A stretch of DNA of 64,000 bases from Cognatundibacterium luofuense (GCF_018139685.1 NZ_JAGSPN010000002.1:186001-250000), one strand, 5' to 3'. Shown: positions 7,814 through 17,026, counted from the stretch's first letter. Made by a program: numbers and translations. The notes: a model not told the origin generated them from the sequence alone.

Positions 7814-9520
7814 ATGTACCGATATGACCAGCACGATCATCTGATCATTCAACAGCGTATCGCGCAATACCGCGATCAGGTCAGACGCCGTCTTGCCAAT
7901 GAACTGACCGAAGAAGAATTTTTGCCACTGCGTTTGCAGAATGGTTTGTACCATCAGCGTCACGCCTACATGTTGCGTATCGCTGTTCCTTACGGCATGC
8001 TGTCAAGCACCCAGCTTCGTAAATTCGCGTTTATTGCACGTCGTTTTGATCGTGGTTTTGGTCACTTCACCACCCGTCAGAATATTCAGTTCAACTGGAT
8101 CAATCTCGAAGATACGCCGGAAATTCTGGAAGAATTAGCCAAAGTCGAAATGCATGCGGTTCAGACTTCCGGTAACTGTATGCGTAACATCACGTCGGAC
8201 GAATTCGCCGGCGTCGCTGCTGATGAAATTATCGATCCGCGTCCGTATGCGGAAATTCTGCGTCAGTGGACAACATTCCATCCGGAATTCGCTTATTTGC
8301 CACGTAAATTCAAAATCGCAATCAATGGTGCTGAACAAGACCGCGCAGCGATTGCGATGCACGATATCGGTCTGACCGTTGTGCACAACGATGCAGGTGA
8401 AGTCGGCTTCCGCGTGATGGTTGGCGGTGGTCTCGGCCGCACACCGATCCTGGGCAGCATCATTCGTGATTTCCTGCCATGGCAGCACGTGATGACCTAT
8501 CTGGAATCGATTCTGCGTGTGTACAACCTGCATGGTCGTCGTGATAACAAATACAAAGCGCGTATTAAGATTTTAGTCAAAGCCATCGGCATCGAAGAAT
8601 TCGCACGTCAGATTGAGGCAGAATGGCTGAATAATAAAGGTGGTCCGGGTACGCTGACTGAAGCAGAACTGAAACGCGTTGCTGCTTACTTTACTGCACC
8701 GGCTTATGCAACTCTGCCTGCCAGCGACGCAGCTTATGAAGAAGCACTGCAATCCAATAAAGCCTTTGCGAACTGGGTACGCCGCAATGTGAAACCGCAT
8801 AAAGTCAGCGGCTATGCCAGCGTGGTGTTATCGCTGAAAAAAGCAGGCGTACCGCCGGGCGATGCGACAGCGGATCAGATGGATTTTGTGGCGGATCTGT
8901 CAGACCGTTTCAGTTTCTCGGAACTGCGCGTAACGCATGAGCAGAATCTGGTACTGGCCGACGTACGTATCAGTGATTTACTGCAAGTCTGGCAGGAAGC
9001 CAAATCACACGGACTGGCAACACCGAATATCGGTTTGCTGACCGACATGATTTGCTGCCCGGGCGGTGATTTTTGTTCGCTCGCGAATGCGAAATCGATT
9101 CCGATTGCACTGGATATCACGGAACGTTTCCAGGATCTCGATTATCTGTACGACATCGGCGATCTGGAACTGAATATGTCCGGCTGTATTAATGCCTGTG
9201 GTCATCATCATATCGGTCACATCGGTATTCTGGGCGTGGACAAAGACGGCAGCGAGTTTTATCAGGTTTCCATCGGCGGTGCGCAGGGTAACAATGCATC
9301 GATCGGCAAAATCATCGGACCTTCATTCTCTGCCGGTCAGATGCCGGAAGTGATTGAACGTATTGTTCAGGTGTATCTGAAAAACCGTGTTGATGCAGAA
9401 CGTTTTATTGATACTGCGTTGCGCATCGGTGTTACCCCGTTTAAAGATTTTGTTTATGCCACCCCGATTCAGACCGGCCTGCACACCGGCGAAGACGCGG
9501 GTACTGCAGTCAGCTACTGA
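7814..9520 (+). CDS. cysI: Siroheme-dependent sulfite (or nitrite/sulfite) reductase hemoprotein
   Basis: This 568-residue protein of the ferredoxin-nitrite/sulfite reductase family reduces sulfite to sulfide using siroheme coupled to a 4Fe-4S cluster. The four predicted cluster cysteines are Cys415 and Cys421 (CPGGDFC) and Cys458 and Cys462 (SGCINAC). The N-terminal half has the substrate/siroheme segment FTTRQNIQFNW near 90. No CysJ flavoprotein gene is adjacent, so the electron donor must be elsewhere or a ferredoxin. The neighbours (DUF934, cysH, cysDN, cobA) make sulfite the likely physiological substrate. It is shorter than plant-type enzymes but typical of the betaproteobacterial form. 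Confidence 0.93.
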   Translation: MYRYDQHDHLIIQQRIAQYRDQVRRRLANELTEEEFLPLRLQNGLYHQRHAYMLRIAVPYGMLSSTQLRKFAFIARRFDRGFGHFTTRQNIQFNWINLEDTPEILEELAKVEMHAVQTSGNCMRNITSDEFAGVAADEIIDPRPYAEILRQWTTFHPEFAYLPRKFKIAINGAEQDRAAIAMHDIGLTVVHNDAGEVGFRVMVGGGLGRTPILGSIIRDFLPWQHVMTYLESILRVYNLHGRRDNKYKARIKILVKAIGIEEFARQIEAEWLNNKGGPGTLTEAELKRVAAYFTAPAYATLPASDAAYEEALQSNKAFANWVRRNVKPHKVSGYASVVLSLKKAGVPPGDATADQMDFVADLSDRFSFSELRVTHEQNLVLADVRISDLLQVWQEAKSHGLATPNIGLLTDMICCPGGDFCSLANAKSIPIALDITERFQDLDYLYDIGDLELNMSGCINACGHHHIGHIGILGVDKDGSEFYQVSIGGAQGNNASIGKIIGPSFSAGQMPEVIERIVQVYLKNRVDAERFIDTALRIGVTPFKDFVYATPIQTGLHTGEDAGTAVSY

Positions 9521-9531
9521 AAGGAATGATG

Positions 9532-10065
9532 ATGCGTGAAATAATTAAAGACCGTGCCATTGTTCAGGATGACTGGAGCGTACTGCGTCTGAATGAAGGA
9601 GAAACACCGGAAGCAGTCAGCGTACCGGCAGGCAAAGTGATTGTGCCGCTGGCCGTCTGGCAGGTACAGCGCCCTGCCCTGCTGCAACGTTTGCAGGCAC
9701 AGCAGGAAATCGCTGTCTGGCTGGCACCGGATCAGCCAGCGGAACTGATTGCGGACGACGCAGCACTGTTCCCGCTGATTGCGATTGATTTTCCGAAGTT
9801 CAATGATGGTCGCGGTTACTCGGCTGCATATTTACTGCGCAGCCGTTACCGTTACAGCGGTGAACTGCGTGCAATTGGCGATGTGTTGCGCGATCAGTTG
9901 TTCTACATGCAGCGCGTAGGTTTCAATGCATTTGCGACCCGCGCTGACCGCAACATTCAGGATGCACTGAAAGGTCTGACAGACTTTTCTGAAGTCTATC
10001 AGGCATCAGTAGATCAGCCACTGCCATTGTTCCGCCGCACGGAACGTCAGGCGGAGAGCGCATGA
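9532..10065 (+). CDS. DUF934 family protein of the cys operon
   Basis: A protein of about 177 residues that matches the DUF934 family, which is almost always encoded between the sulfite reductase and cysH genes in proteobacteria. It is thought to assist sulfite reduction, but its biochemical role is not established. Visible features are the segment KFNDGRGYSAAYLLRSRY near residue 90 and the C-terminal FNAFATRADRNIQDAL. Three consecutive in-frame ATGs occur (9526, 9529, 9532). The AAGGA at 9521-9525 is best spaced for the third, so the start is placed there. The last four bases overlap the cysH start (ATGA), which implies coupled translation. Confidence 0.88.
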   Translation: MREIIKDRAIVQDDWSVLRLNEGETPEAVSVPAGKVIVPLAVWQVQRPALLQRLQAQQEIAVWLAPDQPAELIADDAALFPLIAIDFPKFNDGRGYSAAYLLRSRYRYSGELRAIGDVLRDQLFYMQRVGFNAFATRADRNIQDALKGLTDFSEVYQASVDQPLPLFRRTERQAESA

Positions 10066-10775
10066 GCACGCTGAACGAAAAAGTGGCGCATACCAGCGCC
10101 TTGCTGCAGAAAATTGCAGACAGCTATCAACCCGCTGCACTGGCTTCCAGTCTGGCAGCTGAAGATATGGTGCTAACCGATCTGATTTTGCGTAACAAGC
10201 TGAATATCAGTATTTTTACCTTGCAGACCGGTCGCCTGCATGCGGAAACACTGGCGGTTGCCGACCGTATCCGCGAGCACTACGGCTACGAAATCACCAT
10301 GATGCACCCGGATCCGGCAGCCGTTGAGCAGTACGTTAACAATCATGGTTTAAATGCGTTTTATGACAGCGTGGAACTGCGTAAGTCCTGCTGCCATATC
10401 CGTAAAGTGGAACCGCTGAACCGCGCACTGGAAGGCAAACAAGCGTGGATTACCGGACAGCGCCGCACTCAGGCTGCCACCCGTACTGAACTGGCGGAGC
10501 AGGAAGACGATACAGCGCGTGGCATGCAAAAGTTCAATCCGCTGGCGGACTGGACTGAGCAGGATGTCTGGGACTATCTGCGCCAGCATGAAGTCCCTTA
10601 CAATGCTTTGCATGACCGTGGCTATCCGTCAATTGGCTGCGAGCCTTGCACCCGTGCGATACAGCCGGGCGAAGATGTGCGCGCCGGACGCTGGTGGTGG
10701 GAAAATCCGGAATCGAAAGAATGCGGTCTCCATCTGGTAGATGGCAAACTGGTCCGTATCAAACAAGCGGGTTAA
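10062..10775 (+). CDS. cysH: Assimilatory adenylyl-sulfate (APS) reductase, iron-sulfur type
   Basis: This 237-residue enzyme reduces APS to sulfite with thioredoxin or glutathione. The PAPS-reductase fold is shown by SSLAAEDMVLTDLI near 28 and the LQTGRLHAETL region near 55. A cysteine pair at 110-111 (KSCCHIRK) together with Cys193/Cys196 (GCEPC) gives the CC...CxxC pattern of 4Fe-4S APS reductases, which PAPS-specific enzymes lack. The catalytic Cys221 lies in ECGLH at the C terminus. No cysC (APS kinase) is in the operon and CysN carries no kinase domain, which agrees with direct APS reduction. It overlaps the DUF934 gene by four bases. Confidence 0.95.
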   Translation: MSTLNEKVAHTSALLQKIADSYQPAALASSLAAEDMVLTDLILRNKLNISIFTLQTGRLHAETLAVADRIREHYGYEITMMHPDPAAVEQYVNNHGLNAFYDSVELRKSCCHIRKVEPLNRALEGKQAWITGQRRTQAATRTELAEQEDDTARGMQKFNPLADWTEQDVWDYLRQHEVPYNALHDRGYPSIGCEPCTRAIQPGEDVRAGRWWWENPESKECGLHLVDGKLVRIKQAG

Positions 10776-10810
10776 CACCCTTTTCACAATAAGTGAACAC
10801 ATACTGAATT

Positions 10811-11746
10811 ATGAATACTGTCGCTGATCAATCCGTACTTGACGCCGCCAGCAACCGTCACCTTGACTGGCTGGAATCTGAAGCGATCCACATCATGCGT
10901 GAAGTGGCTGCGGAATGCACTCGCCCTGCACTGCTGTTTTCGGGTGGTAAAGATTCCATCGTATTGCTGCGCCTCGCTGAAAAAGCATTCCGTCCCGGCA
11001 AATTCCCGTTCCCGCTGGTGCATATTGATACCGGCCATAATTTTCAGGAAGTCATCGCTTTCCGCGACAAACGTGTTGCGGAACTGGGCGAGCAACTGAT
11101 CATCGGTTCGGTCGAAGATTCGATCAAACGCGGCACCGTACGTCTGCGTAATCCGGCCACTGATTCACGCAATGCAGCGCAAGCCGTGACCCTGCTGGAA
11201 ACCATTGCAGAACATCAGTTTGATGCCTGTATCGGCGGTGCGCGTCGTGATGAAGAAAAAGCCCGTGCCAAAGAACGTATTTTTTCATTCCGTGATGACT
11301 TCGGTCAGTGGAATCCGAAAGCACAACGTCCTGAATTATGGTCGCTGTATAACACCCGCGTTCATCCGGGTGAAAACATGCGTGTGTTCCCGATTTCAAA
11401 CTGGACAGAGCTCGACGTCTGGCAATACATCGCCCGTGAAAAACTCGAGTTGCCGTCGATTTATTTTGCCCACGAACGCGAAGTGATTCCGCGCAATGGC
11501 TTACTGGTTCCGCTGACGGATCTGACACCGCCACGCGAAGGTGAAACTGTGCAGAAACAAGTCGTGCGTTTCCGTACTGTCGGCGATATTTCCTGCACCT
11601 GCCCGGTATCTTCTGATGCAGCAACAGTGGACGCGATTATCCGCGAAACCGCCATCACACAGATTACAGAACGCGGCGCAACCCGTATGGATGATCAGAC
11701 TTCCGAAGCATCCATGGAAAAACGTAAGAAAGAAGGATATTTCTGA
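10811..11746 (+). CDS. cysD: Sulfate adenylyltransferase small subunit
   Basis: The 311-residue small subunit of ATP sulfurylase, which with CysN makes APS from sulfate and ATP. The PP-loop SGGKDS is at residues 44-49. The conserved HIDTGHNF and GGARRDEEKARAKER blocks follow, and the C terminus is the usual EKRKKEGYF. It starts at ATG 10811 with only a weak ribosome site, 35 bases after cysH. Its stop shares one base with the cysN start (TGATG), so the two subunits are translationally coupled. Confidence 0.97.
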   Translation: MNTVADQSVLDAASNRHLDWLESEAIHIMREVAAECTRPALLFSGGKDSIVLLRLAEKAFRPGKFPFPLVHIDTGHNFQEVIAFRDKRVAELGEQLIIGSVEDSIKRGTVRLRNPATDSRNAAQAVTLLETIAEHQFDACIGGARRDEEKARAKERIFSFRDDFGQWNPKAQRPELWSLYNTRVHPGENMRVFPISNWTELDVWQYIAREKLELPSIYFAHEREVIPRNGLLVPLTDLTPPREGETVQKQVVRFRTVGDISCTCPVSSDAATVDAIIRETAITQITERGATRMDDQTSEASMEKRKKEGYF

Positions 11747-13062
11747 TGACCAGCACCAACACTCCAGCCATTTCCGAACGTGGTTTGCTGCGTTTTATCA
11801 CTGCGGGTTCCGTCGATGATGGCAAAAGCACGCTGATCGGTCGTCTGCTGTTCGATAGCAAAGGCATTTTTGCGGATCAGCTGGATGCAATTTCACGCGC
11901 CAAGAACAAACGTACCGTTGGCGATACCATCGATTTGTCTTTGCTGACCGACGGTCTGGAAGCCGAACGTGAGCAAGGCATCACCATCGACGTGGCTTAT
12001 CGCTATTTCGCCACACCGAAACGCAAGTTCATCATCGCGGACACGCCGGGCCACGAGCAGTACACCCGCAACATGGTCACCGGTGCATCGACTGCCGATG
12101 CCGTCATCATCCTGATCGACGTCTCCAAAGTAAAACTGAATGACGATGGCAGCGTGGATTTGCTGACCCAGACTAAACGTCACTCCACGATTGCACACTT
12201 GCTGAAAATCGAACACGTGGTGGTGGCCGTCAATAAAATGGATCTGGTGAATTACGACCAGACCGTGTATCAGCGTATCGTTGATGCCTACCGCGCCTTT
12301 GCAGAACAGCTTGGTCTGCAAGACATCCATGCTGTACCGATGTCAGCGCTGGCAGGTGACAATGTGGTGACCGCCGGCGACAACATGCCGTGGTATCAGG
12401 GACCAACTCTGATTGATCTGCTGGAATCGCTGGCTGTATATGACGCCTGCCACGACGAGCCATTCCGTTTCCCTGTGCAGCTGGTTGCCCGCCATAACGG
12501 TCATGAAGCGAATGATTTCCGTGGTTACATGGGTCGTATCGAAGCCGGCAGCGTGCGCCGTGGTCAGAAAATCGTGTTGCAACCGGGTGGTCAGGAAGCG
12601 ACTGTCAAAGATATTCTGACGTTTGACGGCTCTTTAGAATCGGCAAGCGTTGGTCAGTCTGTTACCATTCTGCTCAATGAATACCTCGACATTTCGCGCG
12701 GCGATATGCTGACCGAGGCAGAACGTCCTGCCACGCTGAGCAAAACGCTGAAAGCTGATTTGTGCTGGTTATCAGAAGATGCACTGGATGTACGCCGCAA
12801 ATACTGGCTGAAACACACAACACGCCAGGTTGCCGCCCGCGTAACCGGTATCGAGTCGCTGCTGGATATCAACACCCAGCAACGCCGCGATGCCGACACG
12901 CTGCGCCTCAACGATATAGCGACGGTCAGCGTCACAGTGCAGCAGGCAATTGCAACCGATGCCTACGCAGATCTGCGCTCGACCGGCGCCTTTATCCTGA
13001 TCGATGAGGTGACAAATCAGACCGTAGCTGCGGGCATGATACGTCCCGGAGACTCAGATTGA
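11746..13062 (+). CDS. cysN: Sulfate adenylyltransferase large subunit (GTPase)
   Basis: This 438-residue GTPase subunit drives the energetically unfavourable sulfate adenylation by GTP hydrolysis. Visible motifs are the P-loop GSVDDGKS (21-28), DTPGHE (99-104) and NKMD (163-166), followed by EF-Tu-like beta-barrel domains. The length shows that it is not fused to a CysC APS kinase, unlike many bacterial homologues. It overlaps cysD by one base, and its stop overlaps the start of cobA by three bases. Confidence 0.97.
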   Translation: MTSTNTPAISERGLLRFITAGSVDDGKSTLIGRLLFDSKGIFADQLDAISRAKNKRTVGDTIDLSLLTDGLEAEREQGITIDVAYRYFATPKRKFIIADTPGHEQYTRNMVTGASTADAVIILIDVSKVKLNDDGSVDLLTQTKRHSTIAHLLKIEHVVVAVNKMDLVNYDQTVYQRIVDAYRAFAEQLGLQDIHAVPMSALAGDNVVTAGDNMPWYQGPTLIDLLESLAVYDACHDEPFRFPVQLVARHNGHEANDFRGYMGRIEAGSVRRGQKIVLQPGGQEATVKDILTFDGSLESASVGQSVTILLNEYLDISRGDMLTEAERPATLSKTLKADLCWLSEDALDVRRKYWLKHTTRQVAARVTGIESLLDINTQQRRDADTLRLNDIATVSVTVQQAIATDAYADLRSTGAFILIDEVTNQTVAAGMIRPGDSD

Positions 13063-13787
13063 ATCAACCCCACAGCACCGGCAAAGTTTATCTCGTCGGT
13101 GCAGGTCCCGGCGCGGCTGACCTGATTACGGTACGCGGCGCCAGACTACTGCAACAGGCCGACATCGTGTTATACGATGCGCTGGTCACCCCGGACATGC
13201 TGGCTTTATGTGCGCAGGCGGAACAGATTTCCGTCGGCAAACGCAGTGGTCAGCGTTCGGCGGCACAAAGTCATATCAATACCCTGCTGGTCGAATCAGC
13301 GCAGCGCGCGGCGATTGTCGTGCGTCTGAAAGGCGGCGATCCCATGTTGTTTGGACGTGCCGATGAAGAACTGAATGCGCTGGAAGCCGCTGGTATCGAT
13401 TATGAGATCGTGCCCGGCATCACTACCGCACTGGCTGCTGCAGCCAGCACCCGCCAGCCGCTGACCAAACGCGGTATTGCGCGCAGTGTTGCGCTGTTCA
13501 CCTCCAGCACCGCGCCGGATGAAGCAGAGGAAACCCGCATTCCCGATTGCGACACGCTGGTCCAGTACATGGGTGGCCGTGAAGCGATGCTGACGGCTGA
13601 GCGTATGCTGAGCCGTGGCTGGTCGCCGGATTTACCGGTGATGCTGGTGGAAAACTGCAGCCGCAGCGATGAAGTCATCCGACGCGTGACTTTGCAGCAA
13701 CTTGCTCAGGAACCGGTTTCGGCCACCGGCCCGGTACTGGTGATGATGGGTGAAGCGATGCGCCAGCGAATCAACGCCGCTCGCTGA
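13059..13787 (+). CDS. cobA: Uroporphyrinogen-III C-methyltransferase
   Basis: This 242-residue SAM-dependent enzyme methylates uroporphyrinogen III twice to precorrin-2, the first committed step to siroheme, which is the cofactor of the reductase encoded upstream. It shows the family signatures VYLVGAGPGAADLITVRG near 9-26, the RLKGGDPMLFGRADEE block near 90, and the EIVPGITTALAAAA block. The start is a TTG at 13059 that overlaps the cysN stop, with GGAG at 13048-13051 well placed. It is the single-domain form without the oxidase/chelatase half of CysG. A separate CbiX-type chelatase lies at 16655. Confidence 0.93.
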   Translation: MNQPHSTGKVYLVGAGPGAADLITVRGARLLQQADIVLYDALVTPDMLALCAQAEQISVGKRSGQRSAAQSHINTLLVESAQRAAIVVRLKGGDPMLFGRADEELNALEAAGIDYEIVPGITTALAAAASTRQPLTKRGIARSVALFTSSTAPDEAEETRIPDCDTLVQYMGGREAMLTAERMLSRGWSPDLPVMLVENCSRSDEVIRRVTLQQLAQEPVSATGPVLVMMGEAMRQRINAAR

Positions 13788-13807
13788 GTTCCCCGCGACA
13801 CCAACGT

Positions 13808-13833
13808 AAATGCCCCGTGCGCCGGGGCATTTT
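13808..13833 (+). terminator. Terminator of the cys operon
   Basis: A 10-bp stem (13808-13817 with 13823-13832) carries a five-base loop and ends in a short T-run. It lies 20 bases after cobA. Confidence 0.8.
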
Positions 13834-13898
13834 GCTTTCCGGGAGCTTCAGACCAGCCCGGTCTGAACGGAAAAATCACAGCAAATTTTGTTCGGCAT

Positions 13899-14014
13899 TG
13901 TGCAGAACTCCGCATTCGGGCCAAAAACCACCTGCCCGCTCAGCCAGCGTTTCTGCCGACGTCCGCAAAAACAGCTGTTTTTTCTGTGCTGAACACCGCA
14001 TTTGGCACAAAAAA
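13899..14014 (+). repeat. Dispersed intergenic repeat, copy 1 (divergent, longer)
   Basis: Copy of the six-member repeat described in the findings, here about 116 bp. The left direct repeat (TGTGCAGAACTCCGCATT, from 13899) and right direct repeat (TGTGCTGAACACCGCATT, 13985-14002) are both clear and differ at only two positions. The core TTTCTGCCGACG is present, but with GTCCG for GACCG and extra bases on both sides. It lies between the convergent cobA and LytTR regulator genes. Confidence 0.75.
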
Positions 14015-14052
14015 CGGCTTTTCCGCTGCCAGCAGCCCCCTGCCAGCTGAGG

Positions 14053-14802
14053 CTACATCACCTGATCCCGCAACTGGCGCGACACTTCGCGGTTCGCCGT
14101 CAGCACCGCGCCGTCATCCATGTGCATTTGCAACTGCGATTGCTCATCGGTTTTCATGGCTCGGACAAAATCCAGATTCACCATGACTGAGCGGTGAATG
14201 CGGATAAAGCGCGAAGGGTCCAGCCTTTGCTCCAGCTCACTGATACCAAGGCGTATCAGATAAGTTTTGCCGCCGGTCACCAGCGCCGTGTATTTGGCAT
14301 CTGCTTTCAGATAACTGATCTGTCTGGTCTGCACCGGAATAATCTGGCCGCGTTCACGCACCAGTATGCGTTCCAGCGGTGCTTGCGGCGCCTGACTGGC
14401 TTGTACCGCTGCCTCGGTGAAGTCATTCGTCAGCCTGCGCGGCGCTTCCAACACACGCTGTATTGCCGCGTCGAAGCGTTCGCGGGTGAAGGGTTTCAGC
14501 AGGTAATCCATCGCATTCAGCTCATACGCGGTCAGCGCGTACTGATCGTAAGCAGTCGTCAGCACCACCACAGGACGATGCTGAATCTGGCGTAACACAT
14601 CCAGTCCGGTCAGTTCCGGCATCTGTATATCCAGCAACACCAGATCCGGTTTCAGCGCATCGATCATTTGCTTCGCCTGCAAACCATTTTCTGCCTCGCC
14701 ACACAATTGCAATTCCGGCCGCGCCATGACCGCATCGCGCAAGGTTTCGCGCGCCAGCGGTTCATCTTCGGCAATCAGCACACTCAGGGATTTTTCCATC
14801 AT
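14053..14802 (-). CDS. LytTR-family response regulator (AlgR/LytR type)
   Basis: A 249-residue regulator. The receiver domain spans residues 6-120, with acidic residues Glu12/Asp13 and phosphoacceptor Asp58 in LVLLDIQMPE. The LytTR DNA-binding domain spans about 150-249 (ISYLKADAKYTALV, FIRIHRSVMVNL). It would be phosphorylated by the sensor encoded just upstream (30-base gap, same strand). The start ATG is doubled (MM), and the second is possible. Its targets cannot be read from this window. Confidence 0.94.
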   Translation of the reverse strand: MMEKSLSVLIAEDEPLARETLRDAVMARPELQLCGEAENGLQAKQMIDALKPDLVLLDIQMPELTGLDVLRQIQHRPVVVLTTAYDQYALTAYELNAMDYLLKPFTRERFDAAIQRVLEAPRRLTNDFTEAAVQASQAPQAPLERILVRERGQIIPVQTRQISYLKADAKYTALVTGGKTYLIRLGISELEQRLDPSRFIRIHRSVMVNLDFVRAMKTDEQSQLQMHMDDGAVLTANREVSRQLRDQVM

Positions 14803-14832
14803 TGCTCCACAAATCAGATCAGACTGCTGCTT

Positions 14833-15888
14833 TTATGCAGATGCCGTTTCCAGCGGTACAGAAAAAGCGACACTCATGCCCGCACCGGGTGCGGTGCTGA
14901 CGGTCCATGCCGCCGCATCCCCGTATTCCAGCGCAAGGCGACGCTGTATGGTGCGCATGCCCATGCCGGCGGCCTGCTCAATCTGCTGAGGATAACAGCC
15001 GGGGCCATTGTCCTGCACTTCTACCCGTAAAAACTGCTCCTGCGCGTCAGCATGGCAGCGTATCGTCAGCAAACCAGGCTGGCTGCGCGGGTTGAATGCG
15101 TGGCGAATACTGTTTTCCACCAGCGGCTGGATGATCAGCGCCGGCAAACTGACACCGGCACAGCTGTCATCCACATCCCATTCGACTTGCAGGCGCGAAC
15201 CGAGGCGCAAACTTTCCAGCGCCAGATAATCGCGCACAAACTGCAATTCTTCTTCCAGCGTCACCCGGTCGTGACCGCTTTTTTCGGTATCCAGTATGTA
15301 GCGCAGCATGTCTGAAAAGCGGAATAACGCAGACTCCGCTGCCTGCTGGTCCTTACGCACCAGAGCGATAATCGAATGCAGGGTATTAAACAAAAAATGC
15401 GGATTCAGCTTATTGCGTAAGGCATTCAGCTCGGTACTGACCAGTAGCCTGCGGGTTTGTTCCAGCGTGAGATCCTGCTGTACCCGCTGACGGTGAATAC
15501 GAATGCCATGAAACACCAGCGCGTGGGTCAGATACATCATGCCGTTGTACAGCGTCGGCCAGAAAGAAAACATGCGGTTAGATAAATCCAGCTGCACGAC
15601 ACCAACCCAGGCCAGTGCCAGATAAACCAGTCCGGGTACGAAGGCATACGTCAGTGCGCCGCTGACATGCACCGCCAGAATCGCCATCAGCGGCAAGGTT
15701 TTACGTTGCAGAACACCTGTCAGTGGCCAGACCAGCGCCAACAGAAAAGGCGCCGGCAGCATCAGCAGCATATTTCTGACAAACTGAAACGAGGCAATCG
15801 ACACCTGCTCTTCCGTGACCAGCGCTACGCTGACTGTCAGCGCATACAACAACCAGATCAGCGCATAGGCAATCCACATTTTTCGCAT
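14833..15888 (-). CDS. LytS/AlgZ-type sensor histidine kinase
   Basis: A 351-residue membrane kinase. About four transmembrane segments lie in residues 5-125. A His_kinase (LytS-type) domain follows, with phosphoacceptor His164 in LNPHFLFNTLHS, the N-box IQPLVENSIRHAF near 256, and the G-box DNGPG near 293. The absence of a large periplasmic domain suggests a signal sensed in or near the membrane. It forms a two-gene operon with the LytTR regulator downstream. The ATG at 15886-15888 is preceded by AGGATA. Confidence 0.93.
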   Translation of the reverse strand: MRKMWIAYALIWLLYALTVSVALVTEEQVSIASFQFVRNMLLMLPAPFLLALVWPLTGVLQRKTLPLMAILAVHVSGALTYAFVPGLVYLALAWVGVVQLDLSNRMFSFWPTLYNGMMYLTHALVFHGIRIHRQRVQQDLTLEQTRRLLVSTELNALRNKLNPHFLFNTLHSIIALVRKDQQAAESALFRFSDMLRYILDTEKSGHDRVTLEEELQFVRDYLALESLRLGSRLQVEWDVDDSCAGVSLPALIIQPLVENSIRHAFNPRSQPGLLTIRCHADAQEQFLRVEVQDNGPGCYPQQIEQAAGMGMRTIQRRLALEYGDAAAWTVSTAPGAGMSVAFSVPLETASA

Positions 15889-16082
15889 TCTTTATCCTGA
15901 AAAATCATGACTGAGGGAATGATACGCAGCAGCGGCTTACACTGCACTCGAAATGACACGAATTGCGGTACGGAGTGCATGAAGTGCAGTTGTTCCGCGC
16001 ATCTGGCAGGCGTCAATGCAAAGTCAGCGAAAAAAAATCTGCACAGGAATACAATGGGTAAATAATTTCTCAAGGAGACAAC

Positions 16083-16598
16083 ATGAAAAAGACAATATTG
16101 TGTGCACTGCTGATGATCAGCACTTGCTCTGTCATGGCAGCCGATCTGACGGTTAATCTGCAGATTGCGGGTGAAAAAGGTGCGTTGGGCGAAGCAGGCA
16201 GCGTGATGATTTCGGAATCGCGCTTCGGTCTGGTCTTCACACCCAACCTGAAAGGCTTAACACCGGGGTTACATGGCTTTCACTTACATCAGAACGCGAG
16301 CTGCGCACCGATAGAAAAAGACGGCAAAATCATTCCGGCGGGCGGTGCCGGTGGACATTTTGATCCTGCAGCCAGCAACAAGCATGGCACACCATGGGGC
16401 GATGGCCATCTTGGCGATTTACCACCACTGTTTGCCGATATGGCTGGCAATGCGACGCAACCGGTACTGGCACCGCGTTTGAAAATGAGTGACCTGAAGG
16501 GCTTATCACTCATGGTGCATGCCGGTGCTGACAACCATGCCGATCACCCTGCCCCGCTGGGTGGTGGTGGCGCACGCATGGCTTGCGGCGTACTCTGA
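16083..16598 (+). CDS. sodC: Periplasmic Cu/Zn superoxide dismutase
   Basis: This 171-residue enzyme converts superoxide to peroxide and oxygen in the periplasm. A signal peptide of about 19 residues ends SVMA-A. Copper and zinc ligands are visible in HGFHLHQN (near 60), GGHFDP and GDGHLGDLP (near 95-110), and VHAGADNH (near 145). The two cysteines in ASCAP and MACGVL can form the conserved disulfide. The start ATG follows AAGGAG at 16074-16079. It is a single-gene unit closed by its own terminator. Confidence 0.96.
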   Translation: MKKTILCALLMISTCSVMAADLTVNLQIAGEKGALGEAGSVMISESRFGLVFTPNLKGLTPGLHGFHLHQNASCAPIEKDGKIIPAGGAGGHFDPAASNKHGTPWGDGHLGDLPPLFADMAGNATQPVLAPRLKMSDLKGLSLMVHAGADNHADHPAPLGGGGARMACGVL

Positions 16599-16604
16599 AA
16601 TAAA

Positions 16605-16632
16605 AAAAGCCCGCAAAACCGCGGGCTTTTTA
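16605..16632 (+). terminator. Terminator of sodC, bidirectional
   Basis: A 10-bp stem (16605-16614 with 16621-16630) has A's on one side and T's on the other. It serves sodC and possibly the opposing cbiX-lpt transcript. Confidence 0.9.
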
Positions 16633-16654
16633 TCATCAAACCTTGTTAGGCCAT

Positions 16655-17026
16655 CTAAGCATTTTCTGTCTTTGCAAGACAGTAATCCGCCATTGCAGCA
16701 ACCACGGACTCACTCTCGCCGACCGCTGGTTGCAAACTGATTTTCAGCTGCGGTGCTTGCTGATGAATTTCTTCCAGCAACAAAGGTAAATCACGCAGCA
16801 CATGGCCGCCCTGCCCCAGAAACACAGGCACCAGCGTAATCTCTGTGACACCGTCAGTCGCCATTGCCACCGCAATTTCCGGCAGCGCCGGTGTCATAAA
16901 TTCCAGAAATGCCAGCTCGACACGCAGATCAGACTGACGGGCGCGTATGGTATCGCGCAGACGTTCAAACGGGGCCGCCCAGCGCGGATCACGTGCGCCA
17001 TGGGCAAACAGAATCAGGGCTTTCAT
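16655..17026 (-). CDS. CbiX/SirB-type sirohydrochlorin chelatase
   Basis: A 123-residue single-domain chelatase of the CbiX family. It inserts iron into sirohydrochlorin to make siroheme, or cobalt in cobalamin pathways. Metal-binding histidines are His9 (FAHGARDPRW) and the one in LGQGGHVLRDLP near 74. A 120-residue length matches the SirB/CbiXS forms. With cobA in the nearby cys operon and a siroheme reductase to supply, siroheme synthesis is the likely role. It is coupled to lptG through a TAATG overlap, an unexpected partner for a porphyrin enzyme. Confidence 0.9.
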   Translation of the reverse strand: MKALILFAHGARDPRWAAPFERLRDTIRARQSDLRVELAFLEFMTPALPEIAVAMATDGVTEITLVPVFLGQGGHVLRDLPLLLEEIHQQAPQLKISLQPAVGESESVVAAMADYCLAKTENA

